Assembly: GCA_002794735.1 (NCBI GenBank)
Contig: NBAZ01000030.1
Location: 62,001 to 126,000, forward strand
Direction of reading: 5' to 3'
Source: Pyrrhoderma lamaoense
Lineage: Eukaryota; Basidiomycota; Agaricomycetes; Hymenochaetales; Hymenochaetaceae
DNA length: 64,000 bases
Positions 48,665 through 60,391 of the stretch are shown piece after piece. Under the pieces are notes generated by a model. That model was not told the origin of the DNA and made no database searches. It was given only the letters and a program-made list of their open reading frames with translations. Positions within the stretch are counted from its first letter, which is position 1. The number at the start of each line of letters is the position of its first letter. A program made the position numbers and the translations under genes.

Positions 48665-50175
48665 ATAAAAGTGTTATAGAGGAAATAGATACAACTCTGC
48701 TAGCGTATGATAGATAATAATGAACGGCATCAAATTACCCAGTATATGATGCCATATCTAGTACTGTGCCTTCAAGGACTGAAGTAGGTGACTTTTATGG
48801 AAGAGGTAGAGCTGGTAGAGCTTGTGAGAAGAGGTAAAGTAATATCCTGACCATCAGAGAATGTGAAGCATTCCGTCCATCGGTTCCCTTCGTACCCCGA
48901 GAAGCTTACTTTTGCCGAGAAGCGTGTATTAAAAGTAAGTATGCTTGGTCCAAGTAGTATAGAGAGACAAAGAGGCCTGGGAGCCCAGACAAATAAATTA
49001 TCATTATCTTAACCTGCCATTCGTCATATCTCAGAAGACCTCTCCATAAGCCTACAAACTACTTCCGGATGATCATACTGATGGGTGCGTACCATACTAT
49101 AATTCTATTCTTCATGTCTCTTAACGCCAATCTTTCGCCATTCGCAAAGAGTATTCCATACTGCGTATCTCTCCGATCTTGTTTCTGGACTGAATGTGAT
49201 TTGTAGCATATCTGGATAATAGGAGATATTGAACCAGTTGCCATTAGTATGGTACGTTGTAGGTAGTCTCTCATCAGCGCATTCAACATGTGCAAGGGAG
49301 ACGGACTTTACTTTCTTATTAATGCTGAGCGACAATAGATTTTCGCTCTATCAAGAGAAGAAAGGTCGTATAAATGTGAGGGGTGCACTCGAATATGAAT
49401 TCGCAAAATGCTACAAGCTGCGTTCTAGCATCTTGTAGGAAGGCTGTCAGCTACATGTGTCTATCTTGCAGCAATTGTGTCTTTGTTGACTCAGAATGCG
49501 AGGTTAAACCATCTAACTCACCCCAAGTCAATCGCTAATACTGCTTAAAGGCAATGATAATACCTGCCGAAGAGAATTCTTCATAAAGAACGGCAATTAC
49601 AAAGAGGATGAGTTTCAGATAGCCTCCTAAGAGTAAATGTATGAGCCTCGAGCCAGAAGAGCAGTCGATTAAGAGAGAATATCTCTAGTTTGTAATACAA
49701 CCCGTCCGTCAGAACAGCTTCTTGCACGTGCAAGACCCAAGCCCTGCAATTGTACCCCAGATGATTGGAGAAATTTATATCTATTATGCCTCTGATCCCA
49801 AGTACATATCTGCTCCTCCTAAATGATATCTCTAGGAAACATTTAGTGAATCGAGGGTGCTTCTTCATCACATCGAAACAAAGGTGTGTGATCTACCCTT
49901 TCTGTGTTTCTTCGTCAATGAGCCATACCTGCCTGTACGTACTCTCCGACGCCCAGTAATCATAAATAGAGGTAAAGAGTAGAATGGATCGGTAAGGTTG
50001 GTTGAGATTGTAATCAATGGGTGAGCGTAATGAAGTGAGTTTGTGTCTTGGGTCTATATCCAGTATCTGATCAATATCTGATCAATGACTTCACATGATA
50101 ATTTCTCCTTCATAACCAAGATCAGTGAGAGTACCCTCAAGAAGATAATTCTCGTATCCTCGTCCCAGTAAAGCT
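48665..50175 (-). pseudogene. NW12: decayed NACHT-WD40 remnant, inverted twin of NW6
   Basis: On the minus strand it starts at 'LYWDEDTRII' (about 50170), continues through the end of NACHT (MMKKHPRFTKCFLEISFRR, 49871-49800; LFWLEAHTF) and the linker, keeps parts of blade 1-2 (49300-49060), then jumps to the C-terminal cap (about 48990-48840) and a degraded tail (about 48670). Most of the propeller is deleted. Stops and frame changes are frequent. No leader or Walker A. Confidence 0.78.
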
Positions 50176-50587
50176 CAAAAATTAGTAGCTACTACAACTA
50201 TTTACAGATGTGAAGATAGCAGTATATTTTAAAGCCGAATCGAAATTAAAGCTTAGTGATCTATTCGGACTTTCTGTACCAAAGTCATGAGAAGGATACT
50301 GATCTGACTGTATCAAGCAAAATACATCACCATTATATTATGTAAAATCACAGAATTACCTCCGATAGACTTTGCTATTAGCTTGATAGGTAGTCAATGT
50401 CCACAGTATTGGCCAGATGACTCCACGGAAACTCTTTGATTCTTTTTATGTGGAAGTGATATGTACATGTACATTGGGTTTCCTAAAGCGCTGTCACGAA
50501 GTCTACTTTGGTTAAGATGAAATGCACAGATATACATCTGTGCAGTAGAGAAGATGTTATGTACAAGAGGACAGTGATGTACATTAA
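50176..50587. other. Intergenic between NW12 and NW13 (inverted copy of 24915-25314)
   Basis: Non-coding, part of the inverted duplication. Confidence 0.6.
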
Positions 50588-53500
50588 CTAATTGAGATAG
50601 TAACGAAATATGATGAGGGAGATACATGCAAGTATGATAGCAAGGGAAAAGTATAAAAACGAGACTTCAGACTGAAACATAGTCAAGAACATAGAAAGTA
50701 GCGAAGGGTGAAGTTGCTTAAAGGTAATATCCTCTCCGTTGGAAAAGGTGAAACAATCTGTCCAACGGTTCCCCTCGTATCCTGTAAGGTGTATTTTTGT
50801 CGAGAACTGGGTATTTAAAGTGCGTATGCATGGTCCAAATAGCAGAGAGCGGCGAAGATGCTCAGGAACCCAGATAAGTAAGCCGCCGTCATCTCTATCC
50901 AGCCATCCATATTCGCTCATTCGCCATGTACTCTGTTTCGAGTGCTCATCGATAGACCATATTCGGATAACTCCATCCTTGGACATTGTAGCAAGCTCGG
51001 TTGTCTCGCAGTTAGACACAGGGGAGAAAGCTATCGAGGATATAGAGGGTAGACAAACGCTGCAAAGTAAATCACCGGTAGAAGTATTCCACAGATAAAG
51101 AGTATTACCCGATACCGAAGTAATCCACTTTCCATTGGGTGAGAAAGAGACCAAGCGTGCACCCCTTTTGATTGGACCACAGACTAATTGGCCAGTCTCG
51201 AAGTCCCACACTCTTATCATCTGCTCAGATGCAAAAACGATACGAGAACCATCGTGGGAGAAGTTCACGGATTTAGGCGGGTCTGAATGTCCTTGTAACG
51301 TGAGAAGTTGCTTTATCGTGAGAAGTTGCTTGCCACTCGATGCGTCCCAGATGTGGACAGATTTATCCCACGAGGTGCCGGCAATCTTCTTTCCGTCCGG
51401 GGAATAAACGAGTATCAGGTACCCTAATAAAGAAAAATGTTCCCACAGATTATATGGATCACCATCATTAATATTAACATTTAGTGTGGTTGACCAGAGA
51501 AGTGGACTCATCGCCTTCATTTCACTTTGGACCTTCCATGACCTGATTTCAGTACTCAGTAAGTTATTGAGTAACGCTACTATGTATTCTCCATCGGGGA
51601 AATGGCAACAGAGAGGACTGATCCTGGAAGCCCTTCAAACTGCTCCTGAATGATTGAACCTCTGGCTGCGTCCCACACTACAATATTGTGCTCCATGTCT
51701 TTTGATATCAGTCTTTCTCCAGTCGAAGAGAATTTGAGGATCGCCATATTTCTCCACTTTTCTAGGACTGGAATGACGGAGGAAGTGCCAGTCACTGTAT
51801 CCCACGCATGCATCCCTCCTGATGTTGCCGACATAATGCGTGTCCCATCTGATGAGTATGAAATATCGTATAAGTCGCTGTCGTGGTAGTCAGTACACAT
51901 CGTAGGTGGTCTCTCATCAACATGCTCGAGACGTGCAAGTGTGCCATGCTTTACTTGCTTCATGTAATGCTGAGCGACGACAGAATTTTGTTGCATCAAG
52001 GGAAGAAAGGACATGTAGATATGAGGGGTGCTTTCCCGTATCGCTTGGAAAAATGTGGGGAACTGCGTATTGGCATCTTGTAAAAAGGCTTTTAACTGTG
52101 GGTGCTTATCCTATGATACGTATTTGTTAACTGACCCGTAACACGGATTCACGTCAAATAACGTACCGAAAGCCAATCAATCACACCACTTAATGATACC
52201 CATTTATTCCTCAGTGTATTATACATCCACGGAATACGGTCGTATATCCTTCGTTGAGCAAGGCTCAGAACCTCGAGCCAAAATAACAGTCGATTAAGAG
52301 CGAAGGTTTCTAGTTTGTGTGACAGCTCATTTGTGAAAGCAGTTTCTTGCAGGTGCAAAGTCCAATTCCTGCAAACGTATCGCAAATGCCCCGGAATATT
52401 TTCCGCCACTTTCCTCATGAGCAAGAATATGTTCCTCTGAAACGACGTCTCCAGGCCACATATATTGAACCGAAGATGCTTCTTCATCACATCAAAACAA
52501 AGGTGTGCAATAAAGTCTTTCTGTTTTTCTTCGTCAATGAACCAATCCTTCCCCCGTGTGTTCTCTGACGTCAAGTAATCATATAGCGATGCATGGAACA
52601 GAATGAGCTGGTCAGATTGGAATCGGTTAAACTTAATTATTGAGCGCAAGGGAGTGAATATGCTTCGTGAATCGACATCCAACATCTGATCAACGACTTC
52701 CCACGACAATCCTTCCTTGCCAAACATGATCAGTGAGAATACCTTCGGAAAGTTATTTCTCATCTTCTCGCTCCAACATAGCGAGTTGCTAAGTATGCTT
52801 CCATACAGGTTGTCGAGTGATCCTGACAATGACTTTTCTGTTGCCAGTCGCTCCAGCTCACGTCCCATTTCCCCCAGCTTATCCTTGATGAGCTCAATAG
52901 CCGTTGCTGCCCAAATGAACATTCCGTTTGCAGCCTCGCTAAGAGCGTGGGCGTGTCTCTCCCATCCAACCCTAGATGATAACTCCGGTAAACGCCCTAA
53001 TTCATCTGTGATATAGCGCAGTATATCATTTTCAGCATCCGGATCTTCTTCGATCAAGATTTTGTGTATACACTGCCCTTCTTCTTCTGAATCAATGTCG
53101 CTCTCCGGTCTACTGGTCACAAGAAAGCGGTAACGGGTTGGCAGCTTAGGTAGCTCTTCCTTGATCAGACGAACGTACTGCTCTCGTGACTTTCTATCAC
53201 CGCACTCGTCTAAAGCGTCAATGATAACGAGGACATTGTCTTTCTTCTCCTTTTCATCTTTGTCGACCGCATATAGAGGCTCGTGCAGCAGCATATCGAA
53301 AGTTTGTTTGGGAGTTGCAATCTGGATCTCGAACTTGTCAAGACTAGCTTTGACGGCTTCAGCTATCTTCCAGTTTTGCTTTGACAGACCAAAGGCGATG
53401 GTTCTGAAAATGGACTTAGGACTGCTCTGCTCCCTCACAAAGTATTGCTCCGAGCCAAGCTGATTACGATATCTATCTGCCATCGTTGTAGCGACCGTAG

Positions 53501-53938
53501 TTTTACCGGTTCCGGCACCCCTAGTAAAAACAGAACATTGGGACCGCTCATATCATTAAACCAGTTGTCTATCTTCTTTATGAGCTCTCCACGCGTTCCT
53601 CCCAGACATTCCTTCCTACCAGATCTAGTCGTATATGACGGTTCGAGCTTCTTTTTCAGATCTGGTGGAATCTTTGGTCATGATAAGTTTCCATGAATCA
53701 AACTATATTCTCACCTAGCACCTCTTTCCTGCGTTCTTCTTCTCCTTGTAAGTATAGAAAAAAAATTTAGTTTATCTGAATCAGTTGCAGATGATATTGT
53801 ATATTTACCGCGACTGGTATCTCGAGCGTTGATGTTCACGTTCGTTCCAGTAACATTGAAATTTGTCTGATTGCCAGTTACATCATGATACGTCCCAAAC
53901 TCTGCTTTAGCATTTTCCCCTGTTTGCTCAATAGGCAT
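50588..53938 (-). CDS. NW13: NACHT-WD40 protein with C-terminal membrane segment; two frame breaks
   Basis: Minus-strand exons are 53938-53809 (leader type II, MPIEQTGENAKAEFGTYHD then VTGNQTN), microexon 53744-53715 (30 nt, three shorter than in NW11), 53661-52167 and 52110-50588. The last intron is 56 nt and phase 0. Lesions are one G lost in LLGGAG (about 53518, at Walker A) and one C lost at ISPxGEY (about 51597); both are homopolymer contractions. Counting them the protein is about 1,059 aa. It has VIIDALDECG, STPHIYMSFLPLM, seven blades, an 18-base duplication giving KQLLTI-KQLLTL in blade 4, GYEGNRW cap and tail LYFSLAIILACISLII ending RYYLN. The body is nearly identical to NW5. Confidence 0.83.
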
Positions 53939-54727
53939 GATGCGAAGTACAGATGTTAGTGAAGGGGAAACGTGGTTAAGGATATCACTGCTGATCGGTT
54001 TATATAGTTAAAACGTGTAATACACGGTATGATGTTCAGACATTTTAGGGAATAAACTCAAAACACGTAAAGTCATCCCAAAAAGATGATAACATGCTGA
54101 ACATGTGTGTAGCGGACAACTAATGAGCTCCGGACTTCCGCTCATCTGATGAATCTTCTCTCTGATCTCACCTTGCAAAATACTCTATACTAGACTATTC
54201 AGCAGTTGCTTTCCATCTCTTTGTATACACTGGTTTTTTCTTTCCATCTTCCACGCTACACTATTCTATTCCGCTGTGATGGGTTTTTTTTTATGATCTT
54301 GTGCCACAATGATAGTTCATCCTCTTCCCTGCTGCCTCATGTAGTTGAAAATAACTAATACTTGAAATACGTGCATCACATGGCCCGCGTATATGAACAT
54401 CTTCGTTAATCTATCATTCATATACCAGGCCCTATCCACCCCTTGTATCAGGTTTCTTATACCACCGGATCTTACCAGGTCTTCCATAAGTAATGACAAC
54501 TTACACGTGCACCGGGAGCTCGCAATCGATGAATATAATCAGTTTTACTCAAAATGGAGATTTTCGGCATTTACCTTCTAAGAAAACTCGCCGATTTCAT
54601 TTAGTTCTCGGTGGGCAAGAACCAGTATATATCCTTTCCAATACGTATGAAATGCACCAAGTACTGTTGAACTTCCTTGCTCTCATGTTTTCGGACCCAT
54701 TCTCCTACTATACAGATTCATATCTTG
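53939..54727. other. Intergenic upstream of NW13
   Basis: Non-coding. It is a direct repeat of the region upstream of NW11 (46758-47470) up to about 54660, then meets the truncated LTR5. Confidence 0.65.
53999..54008 (-). promoter_or_regulatory. TATA box of NW13
   Basis: ACTATATAAA on the minus strand, about 61 bases before the ATG, in the same context as NW11's TATA box. Confidence 0.55.
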
Positions 54728-55328
54728 TCCTTACTTGAAGAATGGATTTGTCTATATGTCCCCCTCGATTCTGATAGCCTAATTCTTTCGTCCAGTGAAA
54801 TATAGCCACCTAGACGCCAGGCTTTCCTTATTATCTACCTTTTATCTCGCGTTTTGCTATATAAGCCTCCAGACTTGAGGCCGTATTCAATCAATCAATT
54901 CCAGTTAATCCCCAGTTACTCCTCTCGGTCACCATCTTTCTACCCCCCCCCGGGTAGTTCTCTACCAGTCGCCTGTACTCTTTATATACTACTCCGAAGC
55001 TTTATAAGGCTGCTCGGACGCGCTTGTAACGCTCTGACCGTATTGCAAGTCGCCTGGGCGGACTGAAATACATACACTTTTATCTCAAACTACAGTCTCG
55101 GTCGGGGCTCTGTTCTATACGTTTCTACTACTTTTACTGGTCTGTGAAGTCTCAGCTCGCCTCAAGGTCTCTATCTTTCTCACGCCTCGGCCGAAGTCGA
55201 GTTCCTCGCTTTTTAGCCTTCAAAGCTGGGCCTGAGCACTGTGTCTGGTGTAGGCAGACTCTAAACCCCAAGTCCTCTCCACTAAATACGACTCAAAGGT
55301 CCAACTCTGACCTAAATTTGAGCCTTCA
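54728..55328 (+). mobile_element. LTR5: 5'-truncated solo LTR-like element
   Basis: About 600 bp, matching LTR2 and LTR4 from roughly their position 140 onward. It has TATATAAG at about 54859-54866, a nine-C run at about 54943-54951 and ends near GAGCCTTCA. The 5' part is replaced by sequence upstream of NW13. It is the inverted counterpart of LTR3, which is complete. Confidence 0.65.
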
Positions 55329-55913
55329 CCGCCAATAGAGGAAGAGTGTGAATCACAATGCAGACAGGCTAAGAATGCAACTTATGTCATTAGGAAAGAG
55401 ACAAACAGCTTAATTGGAGCATGATCATAGTATCTTTAGTAGAGAGTTATTCTGAAAAAACTCGGTGCGTATGTCTAGGTGTAAAGTAAATATGTTTTTG
55501 AATCAAGTCCGTATCTCACATTGATGTTTCCTATTTTTAGTTTCTTGTTCCGGATTCGGCATACCGGCATTGAAGATCAGATGACATCTGTTGCATCAAT
55601 CTGATCCTTCTCGCGTTGCTTGACGTGGTTTTGAGAGACCAGATTATTTTATTTTATTAAAATATAGCAGGATTCCTCTATTTGACTGATGCTAGTATCT
55701 TGATAGGTATTTGTCTGCTATGTTAATGTCTACATATACGTATAGAATATCATAAATCGGCTGCATATGAAAGAAAACTATTCGTATCACAATTTCTTAA
55801 AGTAGATGTGAGACTCCTTTGAGAAAAAAAATATATACACATACTCTCTCTAATTTATTACCATCAGTAAGGAAACTCTATACAAGTGAGGAGTAATTCA
55901 TACCACCTAATGA
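55329..55913. other. 3' flank of NW14
   Basis: Non-coding, inverted copy of 19957-20533. It carries the duplicated block TTGCATCAATCTGATCC at 55591. Confidence 0.65.
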
Positions 55914-58900
55914 CTAATAGTAATAGTAATTAGCTATTAAGAGAGAAATATACGCAACGATGATAGCAAATGAAAGGTATAATGAAAATTTAGATTTTCC
56001 GATAATAGATACCGTACTTTTGGGGACTGGTGAAGGTGGAGGTAATGCCGGTGGTGCTTGCGGAAGAAGCTGCTTGAAAGTAATATCTTCGCCATCGGAA
56101 AACGTGAAACACTCTGTCCATCGATCACCTTCGTATCCCGAGAAGTGTATTTTTGTCGAGAAGCAGGTGTTTAGAATGCGTACACATGGTCCAAATAGTA
56201 GATAATGACGAATATGTTCAGGAATCCAGATGAGTAAAATACCATCATCTCTACACAGCCATCCATAACTGTTCATTTTCCATGTACTTTGCTCTGAGTT
56301 CTCATTGGTAGACCATATTCGGATGATTCCATTCTTGGATGCTGTAGCAAATTCGATTGTTTCGCTGTTATGCACAGGGGAGTAGACTATGGAGGAGATG
56401 GAGGGGGGACCAGATAGTCGTGTGTAACCAGATAAAAGGCAAGAACTGAATATGATATCACCGGATGACGCATTCCAGAGAGAAACAGTATCTTTCAATA
56501 CCGAAGAGATCCATTTTCCATTAGGTGAGAAACAAACCAGGTCTGCACCCCGTTCAAATGGACCACAGACAGTTTGGCCAGTTTCGGTATTCCATACGAC
56601 TATCTCAAACTCAGATCCAGAGACAATACGAGATCCATCATGGGAGAAGTGCATGGTCTGGGGCGTTGCATAAAGGCCTTGTAATGTGAGAACTTGCTCG
56701 CCACTCGATGCATCCCCAATGAGCACACACTCAGTATCAACGAAACTCCCTGTTCTCACGGTGGCAGCAATCTTCCTGTCTGGGGAATAAGCAAGTACCC
56801 TGAGAACGTAGACATTTTCAAGTTTCAATTCCTTTGAAGTGCCTCCACTTTCTATGTTCCACACTTTTATTCCAATACTCGAAGATACTGCTACATAGTC
56901 CCCATCAGGGGAGATAACAGCGGAGTAAACCTCCTCGGAAATCCCCCAAACTGCTCTCGAGTAATCTTACCGGTGGCTGCGTCCCATGCCATGATTTTGT
57001 ATTTGTCTCTTGATACTAGCCTTTTTCCATTTGTGGAGAACTCGATAGACTCTATATCTCTCCACTTTTCTTGCAATGGAGCAGCGATGGGGATTCCACT
57101 CACTGAGTCCCACACAATTAAACCTTCTGTTGCTGCCGACGTGATTCGGGACCCATTTTCAGAATAAGAAATAGAGTACATCTCACTGGGAGCAATGTCG
57201 TTCTCAATGCACGCTGTAGGCGGTCTCTCATCAGTGCGTTCGAAACGTGCAAGAGTACCGGGTTTTGCCTGCTTCGTATAATGCTGTGCGACGACAGAGT
57301 TTTGCCCCATCAAGGGGAGGAGTGACATGTAAATGTGAGGGGCGCTTACGAATATGGCTTGAGAAAAATCGTTAAACTGCTCATCAGCATCTTGCATAAA
57401 GGTCACCAGTAGTGGGTGATTATCCTATAATACCTATTTTTTAGTCAATCTATGGTGCAAACTCGTATCAAACAACTCACCCCAATCCAGTTAACCACAC
57501 CACCTAATGACAACGAGCTGTTCCACTCGTACCATATACTACCAGTAAGGCTAAGGACCTCGATCCAGAATAGCAACCGATTAAGAGCGAAGGTCTCTAT
57601 CTCGTGTAGCAGCCCGTCCGTGAAACTAGCTTCTTCTAAATGCGAAATCCAACTCCAACAAACATATCGCAAATGTCTGGGAATATTTACTTCTATTCTC
57701 TTCTCAAGCTCGGGTATGTCTATGTTCCTCTTAAACGATGTCTCAAGGCCACATATATTGAATTGAAGGTGCTTCTTCATCACATCAAAACAAAGATGTG
57801 CTATCCACCTTTTCTGTCTTATTTCGTCAATAAACCATGCCTGCTCCTGCGTGCTCTTCGATGTCAAGTAATCATGTAGCGAAGCGTGGAATAGAATGGG
57901 ATGGTCAGACTGGATGGGGTCAAACACAATCAGAGAGCGTAATGAAGTGAGAATACTCCGTGAATCGATATCCAACATTTGATTAATGACATCCCAAGAT
58001 AATTTTCCCTTTCCAAATAAAACTAGTGAGAACACTCTCGGGAAGTTAATTCTCGTATCCTCGTCCCAGTATAGAGAATTTTCAAATATATATGCATAAA
58101 GATTATCGAGTGATCCTGATAGTGACTTTTCTGTTGCCAGTCGCTTCAGCTCACGACCCATATTCCCTGGTTTTCCTATAATTAGTCTTACGGCTGTTGC
58201 CGCCCAGATAAATAGTCCATTTGCAGCTTCGCTGAGATTTTTCGCGTATTCCTCCCACTCAGGCATAAATATCATCTCCTCTAAATTTTCTAATTCATCT
58301 TTGATATAGCATAAAATATCCCCTCTAGCATCATGTTCTTCTTCAATCCAGATTTTCTGCAGTTCCGGTTCCTCTTTTGAAGAAGCAATGTCACTCTCCG
58401 GTCTAGTGGTCACAAGAAAGCGAAATTGTTGGGGAAGTTTTTGTAGATTTCTTTTGACCAGACGAATGTACTTCTCTCGTGATTTTCTGTCACCGCACTC
58501 GTCTAAAGCGTCAATGATAACGAGCATATTGTCTTTCTTCTCTTTTTTATCCTTGTTAATAGCGTGAAGAGGGTTGTACAGCAACATGTCAAAAGTCTGT
58601 TTGGGAGTTGCAATTTGGATCTCGAACTTGTCAAGATTGGCTTTGATAGCTTCAGCTACCGTCTGGTTTCGACTTGCTAGGTCAAAAGCGATAGTTCTGA
58701 AAATAGATTTCGGATTACTCTGCCCCCTCACAAAGTACTGCTCCGAACCAAGTTGATTACGATATCTATCTGCCACTGTTGTCGCAACCGTACTTTTACC
58801 GGTCCCGGCACCACCTAGGAGAAATAGAACATTGGGACCGTTCATGTCACTAAACCAGTTGTCAATCTTCTTCGTGAGCTCTACGCGTGTCCCTTCCGAG

Positions 58901-59161
58901 CATTCTCTTCGATCAGATCTAGTCGTATATGTCGGTTCGAGTTTTTTCCTCAGTTCTGTCAGAGTTGTTACGTTAATAGTTCTGTATAGATTTTGTACAG
59001 TATTACCTTCTAATAGATTGTCTCCTTAATTTATATATATTAAGGATATTAATATCGCTGAGTTGATAAAAAGAGTCTTTTACCTTACCAAGATCTGACG
59101 AGTAGTCATTGTATACCCCAATGTTTGCTTGCGCATTATCACCACCTTGAGCGAAGGGCAT
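55914..59161 (-). CDS. NW14: NACHT-WD40 protein with C-terminal membrane segment; one frame break
   Basis: Minus-strand exons are 59161-59089 (leader type I, MPFAQGGDNAQANIGVYNDY), microexon 59024-59007 (18 nt), 58955-57481 and 57424-55914. The last intron is 56 nt and phase 0. The only lesion seen is one G lost in a G-run at about 56942-56946 (EQFGGISEE). Counting it gives about 1,025 aa. NACHT is open with LLGGAGTGKST, VIIDALDECG and FRFLVTTRPESD. The WD40 exon has SAPHIYMSLLPLM, about seven blades, the GYEGDRW cap, a short PPSPVP spacer and tail LSFAIIVAYISLLI ending NYYYY. NW4 is its inverted partial copy, with a different frame lesion about 30 bases away. Confidence 0.85.
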
Positions 59162-60391
59162 CGTACAAGCGTACTTACAGCTATGGTGACGATAACCGGA
59201 AGAGATGTTAGGTAATTATTCATCTTGCAGCTACTGACAGTTTATATACCAATGAATTTATTTTTATATCGGAGCTATCATTGATCCACGTTGCATAATC
59301 TCGTGTCATCTCGATATTTCCTCTCCTCCTCCCCTATTTCACTAACTATACATATATAATCATGTGTATCACTAGACGTACATATATGAACGTTCATCCA
59401 TTCAGATATCGGTTCCTGCCTACCCCCACCCTCCGTAGACTCTCTCGTACCACCGCATCATCAGAGTTTTCGTTCAAGATGACGTGATACACATGTGCGC
59501 TGTTATATTTTAGATAGTAAGTCATTACATGATCTACTCAAAAAGGATATTATCGGCAACTTCATTCCGATAGCCTGCGTTGCACGTGTACTTGATTCAA
59601 GAGAACATTCTTCCATTAACATCTTTCTGGGAACTGGTAGGTTTCGTGAGCCCACGCAATAAGTACACTGGTTTCGGGTGCAAAGTGATAGTAGATGAGC
59701 TCAATATATATTTATTCACTCATTTTTTTCTTTATATAACATACTAAATGTTAGCCTGTAGTCTTAGAAAAGTTAGTAAGTGACTATAACAGCATCCGTA
59801 TCTGATGAATATGAGAGATGAGATAAAATGAGGACTTTTCCTCCTGGAGTCTTATTAAAGCTGACTGGGTACCTTCGATGGAGAAAGATGGCAAATCTCA
59901 ATGAAAATGGACCAGAAATGCAGCTTATGTTGAATTGACTGATTATAAAAGAATCATTATAAAAAACACCTTGCTTAGTTCAGGTGTGAGTAAATATGTT
60001 CTTGAATCAAGTTCGCATCTCACATTTCCTATTTTTAGTTGCATGTTCTGGATTTTGAAATCGTGAGATCTGATGCATCAAGCTGATATTCCTCAAATTA
60101 CTTATAGTGTTTTTAAGGGACCAAATTATAGTAATTTATTCTAACATATAGCAGGATACTTATTTTTGACTGAAGCTAATAGCTTGATAGGTAGCTTCCT
60201 AATGCAGAAACAGCTAGATGTATGCAAAGGAGGCTATAAACCGGTTATATATAGAGATAAAATATCCGTATCATAAATTCGTAGAGTAATTATGAGACTC
60301 CTTTGGGAAAAGTATGATATATCTATATACTCTCGTTACTGATAGTAAAGAATCTCTATATAGGAAAAGAGTGATGTAGACCGCCTGATGA
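59162..60391. other. Intergenic upstream of NW14 and 3' flank of NW15
   Basis: No gene seen. The part near 59880-60110 is the duplicated 3' flank block without an LTR, showing the unfilled arrangement. Confidence 0.55.
59241..59250 (-). promoter_or_regulatory. TATA box of NW14
   Basis: GGTATATAAA on the minus strand, about 80 bases before the ATG, the same spacing as in NW5. Confidence 0.5.

Larger units (their letters stand above)
48665..57770. repeat. Large inverted duplication, right arm
   Basis: Mirror of 18248-26860. The right arm is slightly longer, because NW14 is complete while NW4 lacks its 5' half, and because the NW13 upstream block of about 700 bases replaces the shorter NW5 upstream region. 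Confidence 0.75.
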
